Source: Halostella pelagica
GTDB lineage: Archaea > Halobacteriota > Halobacteria > Halobacteriales > Natronoarchaeaceae
Direction: 5' to 3'
DNA length: 64,000 bases
Assembly (NCBI GenBank): GCA_005954745.1
Contig: CP040678.1
Location: 2,046,001-2,110,000, forward strand
The stretch's first letter is position 1, and each line of letters begins with the position of its first letter. Below, in pieces: positions 17,671 through 26,350 of this stretch. A program made the position numbers and the translations under genes. The notes under the pieces are model-generated. The model was not told where the DNA came from. It did not search any database and saw only the letters and a list, made by a program, of their open reading frames with translations.

Positions 17671-18966
17671 TTACGTGAATCTCGGGAATTCGATCTCTGG
17701 AGGCCAAGCCAAGTCATCATCTAACTCTAATTTCTTTGTTCCCCGACCGTCTTCCTCTTCAATTGTTCCGAGTCCGATTCCTTCCAATAACTCCATCCGA
17801 TCGAGTATCGTCGGTTTACTCTCACTAACCCCATGACTCTCGAAGTCACTCGCAGTGAGAGCATCGTTAGTTTCTGGATCCAATAGTATCTGGACATATC
17901 GACGGCGTTTTTTGGGCATTGTACTCAGTGTGACACGAGCGGGAACCTGAATATCAGTCATCTGCACCTCGGTCCGACCCTCCAGAAGTGCCCGTCCATG
18001 CGCGAGATCTACAAGAGTTTGAGCAATACGCCAAACACCCTCTGGTTGGTCATCCTCGCTTGGTGTACGGGCGTGTTTCACTATGTCAGACAATGTAGCG
18101 ATCGAACTCAGTGCCTCTTCGGGTGGTTGTGTCTTCTCGACACTTCCATAACCTCCAAACTGCTCCCATCGTTGATCCAGAAGATCGTGGACAGCGTCAG
18201 AACACCGTTGCTTCTCCGCTTCATAGGATGTCCCCTCGCGGAGTTTCTGGACTACATCATCCTGAGTGGTAGTGTCTGGAATTTGATGTAGGACAATGCG
18301 GTTTCCAGTATGCCCCATCACATCCCAAACACGATGATCCAACGGGACAGTAGCACCCAAAATATTAAATCGGAAATCCCCAGTATATCCGCGCCGACCA
18401 TGAGCACCGGTGTCGCGACTGTATCCATCTCCATCTAGTACTCTAACAAGAGTTGACATCCTGTCCCGTATTCTGGATCTGTCACCGGAGAACCAATTTG
18501 CCATGTCTTTGCTCATGAGCGTCTGGTGGCGAACTTTCTTTAGGAGATCGACATCCTCTAGTTCCGATTCGCTAAGAGACGCATCGTGAGATACGAAAGA
18601 CGCAGGGGTGAACTCATCGGATCGGTAGACCGTGCTGTGGCAAGCAAGGAGATCCAGTACAGTCGACTTACCGGTGCCCGAGGGCGCAGTAAGAACAAGA
18701 CACCGGGGTTCCGTATCTTTCAACAAAAGTGTCATATGGGTGGCAAGTGCGGCCTCCGTTGCTTTCCAGGATGCCGCCCCGAAATCATCCCGGACTCGAT
18801 TTTCGACCGTGCGGAAGTGATCCGTTCCTGACTTACCTTGACTCACTCCACCTAGTTGGTCGAGTTGCTTCTGACGAATCCGGTTTGCTTCCTCTTCTCC
18901 CACGTCTTGCTCTAAAGACGGTCCCTGTTGGAATTCGATATCGTCGCCGTTACCACGCTCACTCAT
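17671..18966 (-). CDS. P-loop ATPase with C-terminal winged-helix-like domain, probable element replication helicase/initiator
   Basis: 431 residues. After an acidic leader comes Walker A APSGTGKST (about residues 94-102). The conserved block TLMSKDMANWFSGD, then GYSRDTGAHGRRGYTGDFRF and NILGATVPLDHRVWDVMG, resembles the ATPases of phage and plasmid primase-helicase systems, in which SKD/KD and the later G-A-T-x-x-x-D act like Walker B and sensor elements. The C-terminus (TASDFESHGVSESKPTILDRMELLEGIGLG) looks like a winged helix for DNA binding. It precedes the primase-polymerase gene by 155 bases. I infer a helicase or loader for element replication; no biochemical assignment is certain. Confidence 0.65.
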   Translation of the reverse strand: MSERGNGDDIEFQQGPSLEQDVGEEEANRIRQKQLDQLGGVSQGKSGTDHFRTVENRVRDDFGAASWKATEAALATHMTLLLKDTEPRCLVLTAPSGTGKSTVLDLLACHSTVYRSDEFTPASFVSHDASLSESELEDVDLLKKVRHQTLMSKDMANWFSGDRSRIRDRMSTLVRVLDGDGYSRDTGAHGRRGYTGDFRFNILGATVPLDHRVWDVMGHTGNRIVLHQIPDTTTQDDVVQKLREGTSYEAEKQRCSDAVHDLLDQRWEQFGGYGSVEKTQPPEEALSSIATLSDIVKHARTPSEDDQPEGVWRIAQTLVDLAHGRALLEGRTEVQMTDIQVPARVTLSTMPKKRRRYVQILLDPETNDALTASDFESHGVSESKPTILDRMELLEGIGLGTIEEEDGRGTKKLELDDDLAWPPEIEFPRFT

Positions 18967-19120
18967 TATCCATACCTCCCAACCGTGGAGTCGTGGATTG
19001 ACTGCATTGCATACCCGTAGAGGTGGAACAGTATTCAGCAGGACAACGGCATACGTCGTAATAGTCCGAAGCCGTTGTCGTCGCTTCAGTACGCTCCCGT
19101 TGGAACCTGTGTTTCGTCAT
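18959..19120 (-). CDS. Small cysteine-containing protein overlapping the ATPase gene
   Basis: 53 residues from the ATG at 19120, starting MTKHRFQRERTEATTTASDY and containing Cys-Arg-Cys and two later cysteines that could form a small zinc site. Its TGA overlaps the start of the ATPase gene by 8 bases, which supports translation coupling. The frame also extends upstream to 19324 without a stop, but that part lacks coding character. A TATATA stretch at 19190-19197 lies ~70 bases before the ATG. Function unknown; small cysteine proteins at this place in haloarchaeal elements often act as regulators. Confidence 0.5.
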   Translation of the reverse strand: MTKHRFQRERTEATTTASDYYDVCRCPAEYCSTSTGMQCSQSTTPRLGGMDNE

Positions 19121-19543
19121 CGCGTCACCTGTTCGTAGCGGAGGGAGACGTAAAGCGTTTTCGGTAGAGTTATTAGTAATGCGTGCGGGGTACATATATA
19201 CCTTACTATCGCGCCAGTGGGCCCCGGTGCGAAATCCCCCTCCGGCGTGGCCTCTCGCGGTATTCCTCCCAACCAGTAACTCGGTAGCCCAGTGGGGCGT
19301 TGGTGGTACGACAGGAAGCGTCAACGGCCGAGTGGTCTAGTGGGGCCCACTGATCACGTGACGCGAGGTGGTACGGAGTCGGGGCCGAGATGGATCGGCG
19401 AATGATTTAGGGAAGTCGGCGTTCTCCTTTCGGATGGAATCGCCATTCGGCAGCGAGGCGGAGTTGGTTGCCACATCGATTGGGGCAGACGGTCAAGAGG
19501 GAGTTTAAATACACACCTCTGCCGGGTGTTCCTTCGAGTTGCG
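19121..19543. other. Gene-free region of the element, candidate origin and promoter region
   Basis: About 420 bases without a supportable gene. It contains three related motifs: CAGTGGGCCCC (19215-19225), CCAGTGGGGC (19289-19298) and the perfect palindrome AGTGGGGCCCACT (19339-19351). GTGGTACG occurs twice (19303-19310 and 19368-19375). A TATATA box (19190-19197) faces the minus-strand operon. Repeats next to the replication genes of an element are what an origin with initiator-binding sites would look like; the function is inferred. Confidence 0.45.
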
Positions 19544-19582
19544 AGGAATCAGAAATGGGTTGGGGCGGATTCGAACCGCCGG
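19544..19582. repeat. attR: direct repeat at the 3' end of tRNA-Val
   Basis: 39 bases identical to attL. They cover the 3' acceptor strand and T-arm of the tRNA (19556-19582) and 12 bases beyond the tRNA end. Recombination here restores the tRNA gene, which is the usual strategy of tRNA-targeting integrases. Confidence 0.92.
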
Positions 19583-19630
19583 CCTGCTCCGTGTGAAGGA
19601 GCCGTCATAACCTGGCTAGACCACCAACCC
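19556..19630 (-). tRNA. tRNA-Val (anticodon CAC)
   Basis: 75 bases on the minus strand fold as a tRNA. The acceptor stem GGGTTGG pairs with CCAACCC, with discriminator A. The anticodon stem GCTCC/GGAGC holds the loop TTCACAC, giving anticodon CAC. The T-arm is GGCGG-TTCGAAT-CCGCC. There is no intron and CCA is not encoded. It reads GUG valine codons. Its 3' end is the integration target of the adjoining element. Confidence 0.95.
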
Positions 19631-19676
19631 GCAAGAAAGCGTACCCGCGGGCCGGTGAAAAACGTTCCGGAACCGA

Positions 19677-19931
19677 TCAGTTCGGGCGTTGTCCGCGGAT
19701 ACGTCGCCGCGCCTTTGCGAGGGCGTCTTTCGCCTCTCCTTCAGCACGGTCCTCGATAGCTTCGAGTTCTTCGCGGACGTTGTTGAGGCGACTCGGTTCG
19801 GGTTCTTGCTCACTACCGGTCAACTCCCGGAAGCGCTCCTCGACGGGTTCGAGTTCCTCCGTAACGCCTTTCTTAGCGTGTTCACCGGCTCGCTTGATGT
19901 AGTACCGTGCATCTTCGAAGTGCTTGTTCAT
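19677..19931 (-). CDS. Small conserved haloarchaeal coiled-coil protein
   Basis: 84 residues, MNKHFEDARYYIKRAGEHAK at the start, followed by alternating acidic and basic heptad-like helices ending RRRIRGQRPN. It is highly charged, without membrane segments or cysteines. Proteins of this kind are common single genes in haloarchaea (I believe the family is DUF7553, stated from memory) and have no known function. It lies 46 bases beyond the 5' end of tRNA-Val, on the same strand. Confidence 0.75.
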   Translation of the reverse strand: MNKHFEDARYYIKRAGEHAKKGVTEELEPVEERFRELTGSEQEPEPSRLNNVREELEAIEDRAEGEAKDALAKARRRIRGQRPN

Positions 19932-20037
19932 ACCTATCTGTTGTCTTCGAAAGGATATAACCTTTGTGGAGGGACAGAATTCACAGTCGACATTTCTTCG
20001 CAGAGTATGAGTCCGCGACTGACACTGACATCAGCTT

Positions 20038-20086
20038 TTAGGCTGGCCGAAATCAGTGGTTTTATGTATTTCTTAGGCGTGCCTAA
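20038..20086. promoter_or_regulatory. Pair of DtxR-like operator boxes flanking a TATA-like element, without an obvious gene
   Basis: TTAGGCTGGCCGAA (20038-20051, near-palindromic) and the perfect palindrome TTAGGCGTGCCTAA (20073-20086) are centred 35 bases apart, with TTTATGTATT between them (20061-20070). TTAGGC-n2-GCCTAA is the pattern bound by DtxR/SirR iron- or manganese-dependent repressors. The whole 362-base interval 19932-20293 has no gene I can support, and the next gene begins 207 bases on. It may be the promoter of a lost gene or of a small RNA. Confidence 0.55.
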
Positions 20087-20293
20087 AACCGTGCGGGGCG
20101 GCGAACCGTCCGAGTATGTCACTGGTCATGCCGCCTTGACGATTAGCTACCGCCGCAGTCCGGGCACCATTGCCGTCCCGCCGACTCTGTAAGGGAACGT
20201 AACCGTGGGCATCGGTACCGACCCAGCTGATCCGTCTTTTCGTATCGCCGGTTCACAAACAGTTTACCCGCGGACCGTCTTACCGAGCGTGTG

Positions 20294-21241
20294 ATGTTCA
20301 AGCGGCTTTCGATCCCGACGCCGTTTCAGGTCGGTCCCGTCAACGCCTACATTTCGGGACGGACCATAGTCGACCCCGGCCCGGACAGCGAGGAGTCCTG
20401 GTCGACGATGCTCGACGAACTGGAGAAACGCGACCTCTCGCCCGCGGACATCGAACAGATACTCGTGACGCATCCGCACCCGGACCACTTCGGGTTAGCG
20501 AGACGGTTTCGCGACGACGGAGCGAGGGTGCTCGCGAGTCCCGCAACGTCCCGGATCATCGAGAACTTCGAGGGGCGTCTGGCGTACGAACAGTCGTTTT
20601 TCGTCGACTGCTTCGAGCGCCACGGAATGGCCCGTTCGACGGCCGAAACCGTGACCGAACTCCCAGAAGTGTATCTGGAGTACTCGCCGTCGTGTGAAAC
20701 CGACCGACTACTGGAGGAGGGCGAGAAACTCACCGTCGCAGGCGAGACGGTTCGGGTACGCGACGCCGCGGGGCACGCGCCGGGCGAACTGGTGTTCGAG
20801 TACGAGCACGACGGCGACGAGGAGGCTATCGTCGGCGACCAGATACTCCCCGATATCACGCCGAACCCGCTCTTGCAACCCCCGGCGGAAGAGGGGGACC
20901 CGCGTCCACGAGTCCTGCCGGCGTTCAACGACTCTCTCGACCGACTTCGCGGCCGGGAGTACGACCGCGTGCTCCCCGGCCACCGGGAGGTGATCGACCG
21001 CCCATCGGAGCGAATCGGCGAGATACGCGAGTCCCACGATGAACGCACCGAGAACGTCCTCGAACTCGTCGACGGCAAGACAACGGCGATGGACGTGATG
21101 GAGGGTCTGTTCGGCGACCTGCCGCTGACCGAGTACTTCCCGGGGATGAGCGAGGCGGTCGGCCACCTCGACGTGCTTGAACGTCGCAGCGAAGTACAGC
21201 GATCCGAACGCGGCGGTGTCGTCGTGTACGAACGAACATGA
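20294..21241 (+). CDS. Metallo-beta-lactamase fold hydrolase
   Basis: 315 residues from ATG 20294 (a GTG lies three bases earlier). The zinc-binding motif THPHPDHFG (His60, His62, Asp64, His65) follows the first strand pair (VNAYISGRTIVDPGP). Later metal ligands are suggested by DAAGHAPGELVF, DQILPDI and VLPGHREVI. A helical C-terminal domain (ALVD-like helix with ERRSEVQRSERGGVVVYER) resembles the winged-helix tail of LACTB2-like MBL proteins, many of which hydrolyse thioesters or RNA. There is no signal peptide. Its stop overlaps the start of the adenine-deaminase-like gene by 4 bases, so the two are probably co-expressed. The substrate cannot be named. Confidence 0.85.
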   Translation: MFKRLSIPTPFQVGPVNAYISGRTIVDPGPDSEESWSTMLDELEKRDLSPADIEQILVTHPHPDHFGLARRFRDDGARVLASPATSRIIENFEGRLAYEQSFFVDCFERHGMARSTAETVTELPEVYLEYSPSCETDRLLEEGEKLTVAGETVRVRDAAGHAPGELVFEYEHDGDEEAIVGDQILPDITPNPLLQPPAEEGDPRPRVLPAFNDSLDRLRGREYDRVLPGHREVIDRPSERIGEIRESHDERTENVLELVDGKTTAMDVMEGLFGDLPLTEYFPGMSEAVGHLDVLERRSEVQRSERGGVVVYERT

Positions 21242-23019
21242 ACGGGAACAACCGAGACGAAGACCGGACGGAACCGACGAACAGACAACGTGAACAGGCA
21301 GTGGCACTCGGCGCAGACAGCGCGGACCTCGTCATCGAGAACGGCCGCGTTCTGCTCGCCGAACTCGGCGAGTTTCGCGACCGCGACGTGGCGGTCGTCG
21401 GCGACCGGATCGCCGCCGTCCCCGAGGACGCGGGCGGGGTCGTCAGCGACGACACGACGGTCGTAGACGCCGACGGGCGTGAGGTCGTTCCGGGATTCGT
21501 CGACGCGCACACGCACGCAGACATCTTTCAGACTGTCGAAACCTCGTATCACCGGATCCTCGAAGGCGGAACGACGACGCTCGTCACGGAGGCGACGGCG
21601 TTCGGCGGGGTCAGCGGTGCCGACGGCGTTCGGGAACTGCTTGCCGCCAGCGCGGACCTGCCGGTCGACCTCCGCGTGACCGTCCCGCCGCTTGCGTTTT
21701 TCGACGCGTTCGGCGCTCCCGCAGACGAAGCCACACGCGACGGCATCATCGACCTGCTCGAAGACGAGCGCGTCGTCGGCGTCGGCGAGTCCGACTGGGT
21801 GCAGGTCGTCGGCCGCGACTCCCTCGCCGGGGAACTCTACGAGCGAGCGCGGGAACTGGGGCTCCGTGTCGTCGGTCACGGTGCCGGTTGTTCCGGCGAG
21901 AAACTGACGGCTTACGCCAACATCGTCGACAACGACCACGAGGCCATCACGGCCGACGAGGTGACGGCGCGTCACGAACGCGGCATCCACCCCATCGGTC
22001 GCAGCGGATCGATCCGCGACGACAGCGAGGCGATCGCCGAGGCGGTACGGGAAAACGACATCGACGCTTCCCTGTCGACTGACGGTGCCTGGCCGGACGT
22101 ACTCGCTACGGGCGAAGCGATGGACGCTGCGGTTCGCCGCGTGATAGACCACGGCGTCGCCCCGGAAACGGCGATCGGGATGGCGACGCACGCGCCGGCC
22201 AACCACTTCGGCCTGACCGACCGCGGGAGTATCGCGCCGGGCAACGTCGCGGACCTGCTCGTCCTGGACGACCTCGAATCGGTTACCGTCGGTTCCGTCG
22301 TCGGCGACGGCGAGGTCGTCGTCCGGAACGGCGAAGCGGCCGTCGGCCCGCGAGAACACGACTACTCCGCGGAGTTTTACGACTCGGTGGACATTGACCC
22401 GACCGCGGCGACGTTCCGGGTCCCGACGAGTGCGGCCCGCGACGGTTCGGTCCGAGCGCTGGAGTATAGCCACGGCCTCATCACGACCGAAACGACTGTT
22501 AGTCCCTCTGTCGACGGAGATGCGCTCGTCGCAGACCCGTCCGACGATATTGCCAAGGCCGCGCTGCTGGACCGCCGGAGCGGTGTCGACGACGCCTTTA
22601 CCGGCTTTCTCACTGGGTACGGCATCGATGAGGGCGCTGTCGCGACGAGTCTCACCTGGGAGCAAGCGTCGGTCGCCGTCGCCGGCGTCGACGACGCGGC
22701 GATGGCCCGTGCCGCATCTCACGTCGCCGACGCCGGCGGCGGATTCGCCGTTGTCCGGGACGGCGAGGTGCTCGCGGACCTGCCGTTGGCAGTCGCCGGC
22801 GTCGCCGCGGACACGCCTCTCGACGAGACAGCGGAACGCATGGACGACGTTCGGGCGGCGCTGAGGGCCGTAGGCGTCGATGTCGAACGGCCGCTGCTTC
22901 CGATTCAGACGCTCACCTTCTTCGGGGTGCCGTCGCTGAAACTCACGCCGCGGGGCTACGCGGACATCTTCGGCCGGCGCGTCGTGGGATTGACGCCGCC
23001 GGGAGACGGCGGGAAGTGA
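21238..23019 (+). CDS. Adenine-deaminase-like amidohydrolase
   Basis: 593 residues, the length of the AdeC family. Amidohydrolase landmarks are [11 protein letters not shown], the metal motif [13 protein letters not shown] (His91, His93), [16 protein letters not shown] (like the GHAPG-LSG-LNAY block of adenine deaminases), [21 protein letters not shown] and an [15 protein letters not shown] end of the catalytic domain. The C-terminal ~200 residues ([12 protein letters not shown] ... [11 protein letters not shown]) match the AdeC C-terminal domain. The active-site segments differ from classical AdeC (HTHAD for H-H-IES; TDG for TDD), so the substrate may not be adenine. Translationally coupled to the MBL gene. 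Confidence 0.8.
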   Translation: MNGNNRDEDRTEPTNRQREQAVALGADSADLVIENGRVLLAELGEFRDRDVAVVGDRIAAVPEDAGGVVSDDTTVVDADGREVVPGFVDAHTHADIFQTVETSYHRILEGGTTTLVTEATAFGGVSGADGVRELLAASADLPVDLRVTVPPLAFFDAFGAPADEATRDGIIDLLEDERVVGVGESDWVQVVGRDSLAGELYERARELGLRVVGHGAGCSGEKLTAYANIVDNDHEAITADEVTARHERGIHPIGRSGSIRDDSEAIAEAVRENDIDASLSTDGAWPDVLATGEAMDAAVRRVIDHGVAPETAIGMATHAPANHFGLTDRGSIAPGNVADLLVLDDLESVTVGSVVGDGEVVVRNGEAAVGPREHDYSAEFYDSVDIDPTAATFRVPTSAARDGSVRALEYSHGLITTETTVSPSVDGDALVADPSDDIAKAALLDRRSGVDDAFTGFLTGYGIDEGAVATSLTWEQASVAVAGVDDAAMARAASHVADAGGGFAVVRDGEVLADLPLAVAGVAADTPLDETAERMDDVRAALRAVGVDVERPLLPIQTLTFFGVPSLKLTPRGYADIFGRRVVGLTPPGDGGK

Positions 23020-23031
23020 TCTCGTCCGCAG

Positions 23032-23565
23032 TCAGTACGTCGGGTTCTCCTCGGGGACGCCGTCACGCTCGTTTACCGCGCGGCCGAAGGTAAACAGCGC
23101 GTCCGACAGGCGGTTGAGATACTCCACTGTGTGTTCGTTGACCTCCGATTCGCCGGCGAGCGCCACAACTCGGCGCTCCGCCCGCCGACAGACGGTGCGG
23201 GCGTGGTGGAGACGGGACCCCGTCTCCGACCCGCCAGGGAGGATAAACGACTCTAGCGGGTCGAGTTCGTCATCGTAGGAATCGATCCAGTCTTCGACTT
23301 CGGCGACGTGAGCCTCGCGAACGACCGGGTCGCCGTCGTCGGGGTCCGGGTTCGCCAGATCCGCCTGCACGATGTGGAGGTGGTTCTGGACGCCGGAGAG
23401 CTGTTCGTCGATGTCGTCGTACCCCGTCGGAACGATGGTCCCGATCAGAGCGTTCAACTCGTCTACCGTCCCGTACGACTCGATCCGGGGGCTCGTTTTC
23501 GAGACGCGCGACATGTCTCGCAGGTCCGTCATTCCCTCGTCGCCGCGGCCGGTGTAGATTTTCAT
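23032..23565 (-). CDS. Cob(I)alamin adenosyltransferase, PduO type
   Basis: 177 residues from the ATG at 23565 ([17 protein letters not shown]), which fits the normal start of the family; the frame extends 13 codons upstream. The N-terminal [10 protein letters not shown] segment is the ATP-binding motif. [11 protein letters not shown] and the later [23 protein letters not shown] with [13 protein letters not shown] are the signature blocks of PduO-type ATR. It transfers the 5'-deoxyadenosyl group of ATP to cobalamin to give coenzyme B12. Convergent with the adenine-deaminase-like gene, 12 bases apart. No other cobalamin gene lies in the window. Confidence 0.93.
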   Translation of the reverse strand: MKIYTGRGDEGMTDLRDMSRVSKTSPRIESYGTVDELNALIGTIVPTGYDDIDEQLSGVQNHLHIVQADLANPDPDDGDPVVREAHVAEVEDWIDSYDDELDPLESFILPGGSETGSRLHHARTVCRRAERRVVALAGESEVNEHTVEYLNRLSDALFTFGRAVNERDGVPEENPTY

Positions 23566-23733
23566 ACGATCACGGTCGCCTCGGACCCACTTAGTATCAA
23601 TCACGAACGCCGAGTTTAGTCGCCGCGGCTTGGAGAGTCCGAGGGGTTTGATATATCACTATGGGGTTTAATTGGGTGCGTAAGTCCGGGGGGAAACCAG
23701 TATGTTAAACAACGCTCGTAGAAACGATCGAAT

Positions 23734-23910
23734 ATGGCCCTCGAACTCGACCACTACTGTCCGGACTGCGAGAAAGACCGGACGTTCTGGCGTGCCGCGA
23801 GCACGACGCTCCATCTCGGAGAGAAAACGAAGTGGCGATGCCCCGAGTGCAACTACTCCTTCGTCACGATCGACGGCATCGATTCCAGCCAGTCCGACAT
23901 CGAAGCGTAA
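23734..23910 (+). CDS. Small zinc-ribbon protein
   Basis: 58 residues (MALELDHYCPDCEKDRTFWR at the start). Two CxxC knuckles, CPDC and CPEC, 28 residues apart form a zinc ribbon, ending VTIDGIDSSQSDIEA. Such short proteins recur in haloarchaeal genomes without a known role; nucleic-acid or protein binding is likely. It is too short for many gene callers, but the spacing of the cysteines and GC-biased third codon positions support it. Confidence 0.8.
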   Translation: MALELDHYCPDCEKDRTFWRAASTTLHLGEKTKWRCPECNYSFVTIDGIDSSQSDIEA

Positions 23911-24922
23911 CACTGGTTCCCGCCTGTTCTCCGCGACCGATCACCCTCGAATCAGTGTCGAAGCTAGCCTGTTCTGGACCGTACCCCCGGGGTAACGTGT
24001 CCAGTCCATCGATCTCTCCGGGCTGTTCTCATCGGTCCGGGTGTAAGAGTAGAGGAATATCCTCCGGCACACCGATTTTGAAGACTGCTAGTAGCTGAAA
24101 CGAGCGCCGCCCACAACAGGATCAGTCGGTGTCGTCCGACCGAGGGTCGATGTGGTGGATTGCATGCCGAGACGAGTCTGCCGGTGGGAAGTTCGACCCA
24201 TCCGTACAAGCGGACCAAACACCTCCTCGCGAAGGACGTTCTCCCGGGCGAGATCACCGTACGACTGGCGATTCGTACTCCCCGAGCAGTGGACCTCGCC
24301 CTAATCTACTATCGGATCAGTCCTCGCAGAGGCTATACAGTGGATTCGACGGAGAAAATAACACAAGCATAGTCCATTGCGGTGAGGAATAGCCCCGCAT
24401 CCGTGGTCGGATCCAGGACAGGCTGGCTTGATCTCGACAGGTCGTCCGCGTGCCAGGGCGGTACTCATGAACTGCTTGAGGTTGAGGGCTCTGAGAGTCA
24501 TCACCCGTCGTCCCTGCACTCGGAGAAGACCATTTAGTTCAGTGAATTCCCCTGGTCTGGGCTGGACGCTTCCTGTCACACACTTTCGGACTGCGTTGGT
24601 AAGTGTGATAGCCACAGTTCTCTCGTCACGTGGTACCCCTGGCTTGAGCGCCTGAAGAACCTCGCAACAACGTCCCGGGAAGTCGTCATCAGGGCGATCA
24701 AATAAACCATTAAACGCGATATCAAATACACCCCTCTCCGGTTGGCGGCGGTATACCGCCGTCCGTTCACCACAAACAGCGATAGCGACTTGTCCTGAGT
24801 CCGGTTCCCATCCGAGCGGCTCTGGAGGAACTGAACACGAGTCGTGAAAGAAAGTGACTGCACAGGAAGAAACTGTTCGAGAGAACGCCGCCGACCGAGA
24901 GATCAGACGCCGCGGAGTACGA
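23911..24922. other. About 1 kb without a convincing gene
   Basis: Both strands have short open frames, the longest on the minus strand from 24301 into the end of gcvPB. None has an identifiable motif, a start with ribosome site, or the acidic composition of neighbouring proteins. The sequence is less G/C-biased than the flanking genes. It may be decayed mobile DNA or hold untranslated RNA; I see no terminal inverted repeats and no tRNA-like fold. Confidence 0.4.
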
Positions 24923-26350
24923 TCAGTCCCCGTCCAGGGAGTGCCAGGAGAGCCGCAGGTCTCGCGCGGCGGACGTCTGGTCGATCCGGCGTGCGGTCGT
25001 GCGCTCGGGGGCATCGGCGAGCGTCGAGTCGTCCTCGCCGGCGACGGCGTTGAACGCGGCCGCTAGCTGGTCTAACGTCTTGCGGTTCTCGATCTCCGTC
25101 GGTTCGGTCATCAGCGCTTCCGGGACGATCTCCGGCCACTTCGTCGTGGGCGGATGGACGCCGTAGTCGAGCATGCGCTTTGCCACGTCCGCGGCGTCTT
25201 GGTCGCCGGCACTGGCGACGAACTCGTGGTGGTACGGACCGTACGGCACGTCGTAGTCGGTCCGTTCGCCGAGGTAGTTGGCGTTCAGTACGGCCTTCGC
25301 GCTGGCGTCGCGGAGGCCGGGATCGCCCAATCTGGCGATGTAGGCGTAGGCTTTCACGAGGACGAGCCAGTTGCCCTGGAAGCCGTGGACTTTGCCGACC
25401 GTCTCCTCGGGTTCGAACAGTTCGTACGCTCCGCTCTCGGCCTGGCGGACTCGCGGCGTCGGCAGGTACGGTTCGAGGTCCGAGACGACGCCGACCGGTC
25501 CCGCACCGGGGCCGCCGCCGCCGTGGGGCGTGGCGAACGTCTTGTGGACGTTGTAATGCATGATGTCGAAGCCCATGTCGCCCGGGCGCGCTCGGCCGAG
25601 CAGGGCGTTGAGGTTCGCGCCGTCGTAGTACAGCAGGCCGCCCACGTCGTGGACCATCTCGGCTATCTCCTCGATGTCGCGTTCGAAGAGGCCGAGCGTG
25701 TTCGGATTGGTGAGCATCAGCGCCGCCGTATCCTCCGAGAGTGCCGCTTCGAGCGCGTCGAGGTCGACCCGGCCGTCGTCGCCGCCCGGGAGTTCGACCA
25801 CATCGTACCCGCCGAGAGCAGCGCTGGCGAAGTTTGTGCCGTGGGCACTCTCAGGAACGATCACCTCGTGGCGGTGGCCCTCGCCGTTAGCTTCGTGGTA
25901 CGCCTCGGCGAGGAGGATACCGGTGAACTCGCCGGCCGCGCCGGCGGGGGGCTGGAGCGTCACGGAGTCCATGCCGCCGATACGGGCGAGGTAGTCCTGC
26001 AGGTCGTACAGCAGTTCGAGCGTCCCCTGTACGGTGTCCTCGGAGCGGTCCGGGTGGACCGCAGCGTCCGGGATAGCGGCCACGTCCTCGGTGAACTTGG
26101 GATTGTACTTCATCGTACAGGAACCAAGCGGGTACGGCCCGTTGTCGATGCCGTAGTTCATCTCCGAGAGCCGCGTGTAGTGCCGGGCGAGTTCGGGTTC
26201 GGAAAGCTCCGGCAGGTCGAGGCTGTCCCGTGTCAGGTCGTCGGGGAGCGGCGAGTCGTCGATTTCGACCTCGGTCCCGTCTTTCTCGGAGAGGAGGGGT
26301 TCGTAGCGGCCGCCATCGTCGTCGGTCCATCGCGCCTGGTCGAATCTCAT
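24923..26350 (-). CDS. gcvPB: Glycine dehydrogenase (decarboxylating) subunit 2 (P-protein C-terminal half)
   Basis: 475 residues from the ATG at 26350. PLP-dependent half of the two-subunit P-protein that decarboxylates glycine and passes the aminomethyl group to the lipoyl arm of GcvH. Family blocks are [58 protein letters not shown] and the PLP-lysine motif [18 protein letters not shown]. The alternative longer frame upstream lies in gcvPA. Its start overlaps the gcvPA stop by 4 bases. The last ~40 residues ([14 protein letters not shown]...) are a haloarchaeal acidic extension. Confidence 0.96.
   Translation of the reverse strand: MRFDQARWTDDDGGRYEPLLSEKDGTEVEIDDSPLPDDLTRDSLDLPELSEPELARHYTRLSEMNYGIDNGPYPLGSCTMKYNPKFTEDVAAIPDAAVHPDRSEDTVQGTLELLYDLQDYLARIGGMDSVTLQPPAGAAGEFTGILLAEAYHEANGEGHRHEVIVPESAHGTNFASAALGGYDVVELPGGDDGRVDLDALEAALSEDTAALMLTNPNTLGLFERDIEEIAEMVHDVGGLLYYDGANLNALLGRARPGDMGFDIMHYNVHKTFATPHGGGGPGAGPVGVVSDLEPYLPTPRVRQAESGAYELFEPEETVGKVHGFQGNWLVLVKAYAYIARLGDPGLRDASAKAVLNANYLGERTDYDVPYGPYHHEFVASAGDQDAADVAKRMLDYGVHPPTTKWPEIVPEALMTEPTEIENRKTLDQLAAAFNAVAGEDDSTLADAPERTTARRIDQTSAARDLRLSWHSLDGD

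Larger units (their letters stand above)
10006..19582. mobile_element. 9.5-kb integrative element in tRNA-Val(CAC)
   Basis: The element is bounded by an identical 39-bp direct repeat (10006-10044 and 19544-19582) formed by the 3' end of the tRNA-Val gene and its flank. The right copy belongs to the intact tRNA; the left copy is only a fragment. Inside are a tyrosine recombinase beside attL and, on the opposite strand, a beta-family protein, a type IIG restriction-modification enzyme, a primase-polymerase, an ATPase, a small cysteine-containing protein and a non-coding region next to attR. Base composition in the minus-strand genes is visibly more A/T-rich than in the flanks, which suggests foreign origin. 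There are no capsid, portal or conjugation genes, so it is best described as an integrated plasmid-like or satellite element with defence cargo. Confidence 0.9.

Noticed and set aside
20347-22722. Very long minus-strand open frame (about 790 codons) across the MBL and deaminase genes
   Set aside because: Serine/arginine low-complexity product without domains; both plus-strand genes have clear motifs.
24301-25014. Minus-strand open frame in the gene-poor region, running into the end of gcvPB
   Set aside because: Its beginning lies in another frame of gcvPB, there is no good start, and no family could be recognised; recorded only as part of the desert.
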